From CAKUFA01 sp963656345 (lineage in GTDB: Bacteria; Bacillota; Clostridia; Christensenellales; Aristaeellaceae): a DNA stretch of 9,634 nucleotides. The position numbers were made by a program, and so were the translations under genes. Where the stretch lies: contig CAVKHY010000087.1 in the NCBI GenBank assembly GCA_963656345.1, positions 1 through 9,634 of the forward strand, in the 5' to 3' direction. Of this stretch, positions 5,436-9,634 are shown in pieces (within the stretch, counting starts at the first letter, position 1; every line of letters starts with the position of its first letter). The notes beneath the pieces are model-generated. The model did no database searches. It was not told the origin of the DNA and saw only the letters and a program-made list of their open reading frames with translations.

Positions 5436-5464
5436 TTGACTTTTTGTCCAATAAAATATACAAT
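5436..5464 (+). promoter_or_regulatory. Sigma-A-type promoter for the THEP1-like/small protein/hpf unit
   Basis: TTGACT (5436-5441), 17-nt spacer, TACAAT (5459-5464). The start near 5471 falls just before the AAGGAGGTG ribosome site, so the leader is very short (about 17 nt). Two direct copies of GTCCAAT (5424-5430 and 5446-5452), 22 nt apart, flank and overlap the -35 region and may bind a regulator. Confidence 0.65.
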
Positions 5465-5487
5465 TAAGACAAGAAGGAGGTGCTGAT

Positions 5488-6021
5488 ATGACCAATATCG
5501 TTCTAACAGGAGAGCATGCAGGAAAGCTTGTGTTGGAAACTGCCGAAGCGTTGTCGGTGCCGGTCGCCGGCTATGAGTTGCGCCCCTTCGCCGTCAACGG
5601 ACGAATCAAAGGGAAGATGATCCACCTGTTTCAGACGCCTGCCGGAGAGATGGCCAACGACATTCCCTGCCTCCTTTACCTGGGAGACAAAAAGCAAGTG
5701 TGGGTGCAGGAAGTCTTGGAGAATCTGGCGGTGAAAGCCCTGCGCCAAGGTGTCAGCCAGCAGGCGCTCATCCTTGCCGATGGCATAACCGTTGAAGCAT
5801 TGGCGCTTTCTGCTTTCCGCCAAAGTGTGGAAGCTTGCCTGCAAAGCCCTTGTGGCATTGTGCTGTGCGCTGAGGAAAACACATTGCCGGCGCTCAGAAA
5901 ACTTGCCTGCGGATTTGACCTGCAGGTTTTCTCTGCGGAAGATTCAAACGTTTCCTTGCAGCTGCAAAATGAGCTGTGCAGCCTTGCAAGAAAACCCCGA
6001 ACGCAAACGTTTTATTGGTAG
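5488..6021 (+). CDS. Uncharacterised protein, degenerate THEP1/P-loop NTPase-like
   Basis: A 177-residue soluble protein that I recognise only tentatively. Its layout resembles nucleoside-triphosphatase THEP1: an N-terminal strand and loop IVLTGEHAGKLVLETAEAL (4-22) where THEP1 has its P-loop, then GRIKGKMIHLFQ (38-49) like the 'GRRxGF' region, then ILADGITVEALALSAFRQSVEACL (95-118) where THEP1 has DEIGxME with a following helix, and a final FSAEDSN (148-154) like the end of the family fold. The key residues are altered: no Ser/Thr follows the P-loop Lys (K13-L14), and Walker B is reduced to a lone D98. If the relationship is right, it is probably not an NTPase and may be a nucleotide-binding or structural relative. 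It is the first gene of a unit with the small protein and hpf. Its ATG at 5488 has a strong AAGGAGGTG site. Confidence 0.45.
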   Translation: MTNIVLTGEHAGKLVLETAEALSVPVAGYELRPFAVNGRIKGKMIHLFQTPAGEMANDIPCLLYLGDKKQVWVQEVLENLAVKALRQGVSQQALILADGITVEALALSAFRQSVEACLQSPCGIVLCAEENTLPALRKLACGFDLQVFSAEDSNVSLQLQNELCSLARKPRTQTFYW

Positions 6022-6056
6022 AGCCTGCTGATGTCGGCAGATGCCAAGGCAGGCTC
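6021..6056 (+). other. Hairpin overlapping the stop codon of the THEP1-like gene
   Basis: GAGCCTGC (6021-6028) pairs perfectly with GCAGGCTC (6049-6056); an inner GGC/GCC (6036-6038 with 6043-6045) closes a small loop. It starts at the last base of the stop codon and has no T-run after it. It is a likely processing or stability element before the next ribosome site at 6067-6075. Confidence 0.4.
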
Positions 6057-6084
6057 CATGCAACCGAAAAGGAGGAGTACGAAC

Positions 6085-6465
6085 ATGAATGAACTGTTGA
6101 ATCTTGTGAAAGATGTTGTTTACGGCGCAGTAGGTGCTGTGGCCACGGTTGTCGAAAAGAGCGGGGATATTGCCCAGACCTGTGTGGAAAAGGGCAAAGA
6201 AACCGTGGAGCAGGGACGTGCCACAGCAGAGGAATGGAAGCGCAAGTGGCAGGAGTCCTGCGAAGCCTCCGCCCAGGAGGAAGAAATTGACGTATCTGCC
6301 ATGACGCCAGAAGAGCGAGAAGCACTGCGTCGGAAGCTGGATGAAGCGGACAAAGCGGATGCGGCCTGCCCCTGCTGCTGTCATGAAGCAGAGGAAGCGC
6401 AGCCCTCCAATGAAGTGCAGACATTGGAGGACGAGGCAGCCGCCCAGGAGGAGGAAAATGGCTGA
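6085..6465 (+). CDS. Small helical, acidic, cysteine-tailed protein (phasin-like, unassigned)
   Basis: I do not recognise a defined family. The 126-residue product starts with a mildly hydrophobic helix, MNELLNLVKDVVYGAVGAVATVV (1-23). A long charged amphipathic region follows (about 24-65: KSGDIAQTCVEKGKETVEQ and onward) that looks like phasin or YtxH-type coiled helices. Then comes MTPEEREALRRKLDEADKADAA (73-94), a cysteine knot C-P-C-C-C-H (95-100), and a very acidic tail to residue 126. The net charge is strongly negative. An in-frame ATG exists at 6031, but AAAAGGAGG (6067-6075) sits 9 nt before ATG 6085, which is therefore the likely start. It lies 63 nt after the THEP1-like gene and upstream of hpf. 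A role at membranes, granules or in metal binding is possible but unproven. Confidence 0.7.
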   Translation: MNELLNLVKDVVYGAVGAVATVVEKSGDIAQTCVEKGKETVEQGRATAEEWKRKWQESCEASAQEEEIDVSAMTPEEREALRRKLDEADKADAACPCCCHEAEEAQPSNEVQTLEDEAAAQEEENG

Positions 6466-6470
6466 TTCGT

Positions 6471-6511
6471 TGCATGGTAACAAAAAGTGCGTTTTGTGCA
6501 ACTGCCATGCA
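6471..6511 (+). other. Compound hairpin between the small protein gene and hpf
   Basis: The outer arms TGCATGG (6471-6477) and CCATGCA (6505-6511) and the inner arms ACAAAA (6480-6485) and TTTTGT (6492-6497) are each perfect complements and nest. It starts 5 nt after the preceding stop codon. A modest T-run (TCTTTTAT, about 6523-6530) follows some distance away, so it could be a weak terminator separating hpf expression from the upstream genes. Confidence 0.35.
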
Positions 6512-6535
6512 GGAAAATCCAGTCTTTTATCGAAA
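6509..6535 (+). promoter_or_regulatory. Possible sigma-H-like promoter of hpf
   Basis: GCAGGAAAA (6509-6517), an 11-nt spacer and ATCGAAA (6529-6535) fit the sigma-H pattern RNAGGAWWW-N11-RNNGAAT with one mismatch in the final T. No good sigma-A pair is visible in this gap. In Bacillus subtilis the hpf homologue is known to be partly under sigma-H, which makes the match interesting but not decisive. Confidence 0.3.
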
Positions 6536-6565
6536 TAGTACAATACAAAATAAGAAAGGATGGTG

Positions 6566-6631
6566 ATGCCCATGGCCCAGCAGGAGTCAAGTGAACAGAC
6601 GCATGGGCGAAGGAACGCCCAAATAATCTGA
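6566..6631 (+). CDS. Short leader ORF (21 codons) coupled to hpf
   Basis: ATG at 6566 opens a 21-residue frame beginning MPMAQQESSEQTHG and ending with TGA at 6629-6631. It is preceded by AAAGGATGG (about 6555-6563), a usable if close ribosome site. Its final TGA overlaps the A of AAGGAG (6631-6636), the hpf Shine-Dalgarno. A hairpin TGGGCG/CGCCCA (6604-6609 with 6616-6621) lies inside the frame. Terminating ribosomes would open this hairpin and hand over to hpf, so translational coupling is plausible. The composition is polar and unremarkable, and it may not be expressed. Confidence 0.35.
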   Translation: MPMAQQESSEQTHGRRNAQII

Positions 6632-6646
6632 AGGAGCTTATGTTTT

Positions 6647-7186
6647 ATGAAGATGACGATCAATGCTCGGAATATGACCATTTCCCCCAAGGTGACGGAA
6701 CGTATCGAGAAGAAGGCTGCCAAGATGAGCCGCTATCTTTTGCCGGATACGGAAATGCAGGTGCGTATGCGCAAGGAAAAGGACGGCCTCCGCGTGGTTG
6801 AAATCACGGTGCCTATGGGCAACGGGGTCATCCTCCGTTCGGAAGCGAGTGCGCCGGATAACCTGTTCCTGGCCATCGACCAGGCACTGGCTAAGATGGA
6901 GCGTCAAATCCATCGGCATCGCACCAAGCTGAGCAGGCATCTCCGTGAGGACGCCTTCCGTGAAGAGCCTGAGTACATCGAGGAAGATGGTGACGAAGAA
7001 GGAGAACGTAAGGTCGTTCGGTTTAAGACCTTCCCCGTCCGTCCTATGTCTGTTGAAGATGCAGCCGTAGAGATGGAAATGCTGGAGCACAATTTCTTCG
7101 TCTTTGTGAATGTGGATACCGACCGTACCAATGTGCTTTATCTGCGCAAGGACGGCAATCTGGGTCTGCTGGAGCCTGAAGCCTGA
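6647..7186 (+). CDS. hpf: Ribosome hibernation promoting factor, long form
   Basis: A 179-residue long-form HPF that drives 70S ribosomes into inactive 100S dimers in stationary phase or stress. The N-terminal S30AE domain spans about 1-100 (MTINARNMTISPKVTERIEKK at the start, the basic helix AIDQALAKMERQIHRHRTKLSRHLR at about 77-101). An acidic, flexible linker follows (101-121: EEPEYIEEDGDEEGE). The C-terminal dimerisation domain is 123-178, with the hallmarks RFKTFPVRPMSVEDAAVEME, FFVFVNVDT and VLYLRKDGNLGLLEP. Length and domain order are canonical. AAGGAG (6631-6636) is 10 nt from ATG 6647; a second in-frame ATG is at 6653. The gene closes the unit and is followed by a strong terminator. 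Confidence 0.96.
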   Translation: MKMTINARNMTISPKVTERIEKKAAKMSRYLLPDTEMQVRMRKEKDGLRVVEITVPMGNGVILRSEASAPDNLFLAIDQALAKMERQIHRHRTKLSRHLREDAFREEPEYIEEDGDEEGERKVVRFKTFPVRPMSVEDAAVEMEMLEHNFFVFVNVDTDRTNVLYLRKDGNLGLLEPEA

Positions 7187-7236
7187 GCATTGGCATAAGG
7201 ATTCCCTTATTCGTGTTATCGTTATAGGATAGTCTG

Positions 7237-7282
7237 CGGCCGTTCCCTTTTGACGGGGAGCGGCCGTTTCTTTCGTTCTTTT
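7237..7282 (+). terminator. Rho-independent terminator of hpf
   Basis: An 11-bp stem CGGCCGTTCCC (7237-7247) / GGGAGCGGCCG (7256-7266), with one T-G pair, is followed by TTTCTTTCGTTCTTTT. The stretch 7283-7376 after it, up to the next promoter, shows nothing I can support. Confidence 0.88.
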
Positions 7283-7376
7283 CTGATCTTTCATGTGGAA
7301 AATCGATGAAAAACCGACCAAATTGCAGAAATGCACAGAAATGTTCGTCATACGCCCAGTTTTTTTAGAAAAGCCC

Positions 7377-7405
7377 TTCTCAAACCATAAAAATTGCGTT
7401 ATAAT
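7377..7405 (+). promoter_or_regulatory. Sigma-A-type promoter of the prs-GNAT-DUF3783 operon
   Basis: A perfect TATAAT (7400-7405) lies 17 nt after a weak -35, TTCTCA (7377-7382, 4 of 6 matches). The predicted start near 7412 gives a leader of about 30 nt to the GTG start codon at 7442. Confidence 0.65.
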
Positions 7406-7441
7406 CAAGGACGGAAAATCCAAGCGGAAGAGGTTGATGGC

Positions 7442-8659
7442 GTGACTGATTTTGTGAGCACTTGGAATTCTGACTCTTTTTTGACCTACCCTGTGGGACC
7501 TCTGGGACTGATTGCCATGAAAGGTACGGAAGAAATTGGCGAAAAGGTGAACCAGTGGCTGCTTAAGTGGCGTTCCCACACAGAAGAATCCATGCCCGAC
7601 ATGGCAACTGCACCGGGCTTGGAACGGCAAGACTTTCTCATTAAAACAGTGTGCCCCCGTTTCAGCAACGGTGAAGGCAAGGGCATGATCAAAGAAAGCG
7701 TCCGCGGCCTGGATCTCTATATCCTGTGCGATGTGGGCGCTTATAACTGCACGTACAACATGTACGGCAAGGAAGTGCCCATGAGCCCTGACGAGCACTT
7801 CATGGATCTGAAGCGTCTGATTGCTGCCATCGGCGGCAAGGCCAAGCGTATTACCGTTATCATGCCCATGCTTTATGAAGGGCGGCAGCATCGCCGTGCT
7901 TCCCGTGAAAGCTTGGACTGTGCCATGGCTTTGCAGGATCTGGAGCACATGGGTGTGAGCAACATCATCACCTTTGACGCTCACGACCCTCGCGTACAGA
8001 ACGCCATCCCTACCACCTGCGGGTTTGAATCCGTGATGCCTTCCTACCAGATCTTTAAGGCATTGCTCCGCCATGATCATGATCTGCACATCGAAAAGGA
8101 TCATATGATGGTGGTCAGCCCCGATGAAGGTGCCATTGACCGAAACATCTTCTATGCCTCCGTGCTGGGGCTGGACATGGGTCTGTTCTACAAGCGGCGT
8201 GACTATACCCGTATCGTAAACGGCCGCAATCCCATCGTTGCGCATGAATATCTGGGTGCTTCCGTGGAAGGCAAGGATATTTTGGTAGCAGACGATATCA
8301 TCGCTTCCGGCGAATCTGTCATTGACCTGGCTCGCGAGCTGAAGAAGCGCAAGGCAAACCGCATCTTTGCGGCCGCCACCTTTGCCCTGTTCACCAACGG
8401 CATTGATGCCTACAACAAGGCCTACGAGGACGGCATTATTGATCGGGTCATTTCCACCAATCTGACCTATCGTCGTCCTGAATTGAAGGCTGCCCCCTGG
8501 TTCGTGGAAGCGGACATGAGCAAGTATATTTCCTACATCATTGCTACCCTGAACCACGACCGTTCCCTGAGCAATCTGCTCAATCCTTACGACCGGCTGC
8601 ATAAGCTGATGAACAAGTATACGGCAGAGCAGGCGGCCAACGGCGTCCGTTTGGTGTAA
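7442..8659 (+). CDS. prs: Ribose-phosphate pyrophosphokinase homologue, long divergent form
   Basis: A 405-residue homologue of PRPP synthetase, which transfers pyrophosphate from ATP to ribose 5-phosphate to feed nucleotide, histidine and tryptophan synthesis. Family landmarks are recognisable: the segment YEGRQHRRASRE (145-156) matching the ATP-binding 'YxRQDR' region, ITFDAHDPRVQ (177-187) matching 'DLHxxQ', the basic loop YKRRDYTR (250-257), and the PRPP loop ILVADDIIASGES (280-292). Classical Prs is about 315 residues; the excess is mainly an N-terminal extension of some 70 residues and a C-terminal tail. The PRPP loop reads DDIIASGES where classical enzymes have DDMIDTGGT. The open frame extends to 7394 but overlaps the -10 box, so GTG 7442, 8 nt after GAAGAGG, is the better start. 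It may be a true Prs or a paralogue with altered regulation. Confidence 0.85.
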   Translation: MTDFVSTWNSDSFLTYPVGPLGLIAMKGTEEIGEKVNQWLLKWRSHTEESMPDMATAPGLERQDFLIKTVCPRFSNGEGKGMIKESVRGLDLYILCDVGAYNCTYNMYGKEVPMSPDEHFMDLKRLIAAIGGKAKRITVIMPMLYEGRQHRRASRESLDCAMALQDLEHMGVSNIITFDAHDPRVQNAIPTTCGFESVMPSYQIFKALLRHDHDLHIEKDHMMVVSPDEGAIDRNIFYASVLGLDMGLFYKRRDYTRIVNGRNPIVAHEYLGASVEGKDILVADDIIASGESVIDLARELKKRKANRIFAAATFALFTNGIDAYNKAYEDGIIDRVISTNLTYRRPELKAAPWFVEADMSKYISYIIATLNHDRSLSNLLNPYDRLHKLMNKYTAEQAANGVRLV

Positions 8660-8663
8660 AATC

Positions 8664-9167
8664 GTGGAGACAATCATTCGGCCTGCTGCGGCAGAGGATC
8701 GGGATGCACTGGCGGCCATCAAAACGGTCTACGTGCAGACCATGTTCCGGGGTGTTGTTTCTCAGCAGGAGCTGCGCCAGGTGGAGCCAAGAGCCTACGA
8801 AGGCATGATTGCCGGGGCCATTGAAGCGCCCGGGCGGCAGGTGCTGGTCATGGAGCAGCAGGGGCATCTTGTTGCCTACGTGATTTTCGGTGCTGATCCG
8901 GAAGAAGCAGGGTATGGCATGGTCTTCGATACAGCCTTTGCCCTGGAATGTGACCAGCAAAGTCGTAATCAAATGATGGCTTCTGTTCTCGCCCGGCTGC
9001 GTGAAGCAGGCATGGAACAGGTTCACTTCTGGCTGCTGCGGGAAAATTTCTACGTCCGTTATCAGCTGGAAAGCTTCGGCTTCAAAGAGGAGAACCTGCT
9101 GCGCACGGTAGAAATCGGGAACAGGCAGGCGCAGCTGGTACGATACCTGTATGCGGATAAGAAGTAA
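8664..9167 (+). CDS. GNAT-type N-acetyltransferase family protein
   Basis: A 167-residue protein with the GNAT fold: N-terminal IIRPAAAEDRDALAAIKTVY (4-23), central strands QVLVMEQQGHLVAYVIFG (59-76) and GMVFDTAFAL (85-94), then a helix after the acetyl-CoA loop position, and the C-terminal VHFWLLRENFYVRYQLESFGFKEE (120-143), with the GNAT 'N..A...Y...GF' type ending. The acetyl-CoA pyrophosphate loop normally reads R/Q-x-x-G-x-G/A; here the stretch CDQQSRNQMM (96-105) has no glycine, so cofactor binding may be altered. The substrate cannot be predicted. The GTG start at 8664 lies 4 nt after the prs stop and has no good ribosome site, so it is probably translated by coupling to prs; a later ATG would remove the conserved first strand. 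Confidence 0.8.
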   Translation: METIIRPAAAEDRDALAAIKTVYVQTMFRGVVSQQELRQVEPRAYEGMIAGAIEAPGRQVLVMEQQGHLVAYVIFGADPEEAGYGMVFDTAFALECDQQSRNQMMASVLARLREAGMEQVHFWLLRENFYVRYQLESFGFKEENLLRTVEIGNRQAQLVRYLYADKK

Positions 9168-9179
9168 GAGGAGAACGCC

Positions 9180-9581
9180 ATGGCACAACCTGTGATGCTG
9201 GCCTTCAATTTCACTGGTGAGCGGTTGCAATGTCTGCGCAGGGTGTGCATGAGTAAGCACATCCGGTTAATGGAAAGGTCAACAGAAGAAGCGTCCAAGC
9301 CTCTTGCCGTTTTCTTCGGCATGGCGCCTGCGTGCGAATCAGTAGGTGACAGCGTTCCTTTTTCGGATGAAGTGCTGGTGATGCACGGGTTTACCCCCGG
9401 TGGAATGAACGCCTTCATCCAAGCTTGGCGGCAGGCGGGGCAAATGCCCATTCGATTGAAGGCAGCTCTAACGCCCACTAACCTGACCTGGACAGTCAGC
9501 CAGCTTCATGAGGAACTGTTGAAGGAAGACCATGCCATGCAGCAGCATGAAGGTTCTGTCCATCAAAATTCGAAGGCGTAA
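9180..9581 (+). CDS. DUF3783 domain protein
   Basis: A 133-residue soluble protein. The N-terminal part (1-62), QPVMLAFNFTGERLQCLRR and onward, is of unknown fold. The C-terminal part (about 63-118) reads SDEVLVMHGFTPGGMNAFIQ, then PIRLKAALTPTNLTWTVSQL and HEELLKE, which I recognise as DUF3783; its function is not known. It lies 12 nt after the GNAT gene with GAGGAG upstream of ATG 9180, as the third gene of the prs operon. The stop TAA (9579-9581) lies at the inferred 3' boundary of an antisense group II intron, whose last base would provide the final A. The domain itself ends well before this, so at most a short tail could have been altered. Confidence 0.75.
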   Translation: MAQPVMLAFNFTGERLQCLRRVCMSKHIRLMERSTEEASKPLAVFFGMAPACESVGDSVPFSDEVLVMHGFTPGGMNAFIQAWRQAGQMPIRLKAALTPTNLTWTVSQLHEELLKEDHAMQQHEGSVHQNSKA

Positions 9582-9634
9582 TCGAGTAGGAGGGAGTGAC
9601 TAACTCCCGACCTCTCACCGCACCGTGCGTACCG
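9581..9634 (-). mobile_element. 3' end of a group II intron (domain VI and edge of domain V), antisense to the prs operon
   Basis: On the minus strand the terminal bases fold as domain VI: GAG-AGG pairs with CCU-A-CUC around a single bulged A (plus-strand T9587). A GGGAGT/ACTCCC stem (9592-9597 with 9603-9608) and a 5-nt loop cap it. The bulged A is the 7th base from an end in GAU at 9581, exactly where a group II branch point should be, and the terminus fits the 'AY' rule. Upstream of it, CGCACGGTG (9622-9630 on the minus strand) resembles the 3' strand of domain V. The overall string also matches what I remember of sequence following bacterial intron reverse-transcriptase genes. The intron body and any encoded protein lie to the right of the window. 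Confidence 0.65.

Noticed and set aside
5944..6723. Minus-strand open frame of 259 codons with hydrophobic runs
   Set aside because: It spans three plus-strand gene regions including their ribosome sites, and its hydrophobic look comes from antisense of acidic, charged coding sequence.
7394..7441. Longer N-terminus for the Prs homologue starting at ATG 7394
   Set aside because: That ATG-equivalent start overlaps the TATAAT box and would precede the predicted transcription start.
6638..8722. Minus-strand open frame of about 694 codons opposite hpf and prs
   Set aside because: It is the antisense frame of two clearly recognised genes, crosses their terminator and promoter, has His-rich antisense-like composition and has no recognisable domain.
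1..9634. CRISPR arrays, tRNA or rRNA genes, complete insertion sequences
   Set aside because: No regularly spaced repeats, cloverleaf sequences or transposase genes were seen; the only mobile element sign is the intron end at the right edge.

Overview
The window looks like chromosomal DNA from a low-GC-lineage Gram-positive relative (Firmicutes) with mid-range GC. The shared gene families (short-chain flavodoxin, DUF3793, paired feoA, long-form HPF, an unusually long Prs-like protein, DUF3783) fit Negativicutes or Clostridia best. I cannot fix the genus from sequence alone.

Left part (1-3268), all on the minus strand, is an iron-handling locus. In transcription order it holds a DUF3793 protein (3085-2534), a short-chain flavodoxin (2462-2052), a terminator-like hairpin, then feoA (1840-1628), a second feoA (1499-1278) and feoB (1195 to beyond the left edge). 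There are two consensus-like promoters, one before DUF3793 and one before the first feoA. Six copies of a TTAG-N6-CTAA-type palindrome lie around them. At both promoters one copy starts exactly 7 nt downstream of the -10 box, at the expected transcription start, so a common iron- or manganese-responsive repressor of the DtxR type probably controls both units. The DUF3793 transcript also begins with a GC-rich 77-nt segment that can fold as a three-way junction (3122-3198), a candidate structured or metal-sensing leader and the most interesting feature of the window.

Middle part (3383-7282), plus strand: ftsH with its own promoter and a strong terminator; then a new promoter driving a degenerate THEP1/P-loop-like protein, a small helical, acidic, Cys-tailed protein, and the long-form ribosome hibernation factor hpf. 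hpf is preceded by a compound hairpin, a possible sigma-H-like promoter and a 21-codon ORF whose stop overlaps the hpf Shine-Dalgarno. A strong terminator follows hpf.

Right part (7377-9634), plus strand: a promoter and a compact operon of a 405-residue ribose-phosphate pyrophosphokinase homologue, a GNAT-type acetyltransferase and a DUF3783 protein. The last 54 bases fold, on the minus strand, as domain VI of a group II intron with a bulged branch-point A. An antisense intron therefore appears to be inserted exactly at the stop codon of the DUF3783 gene; its body lies outside the window.
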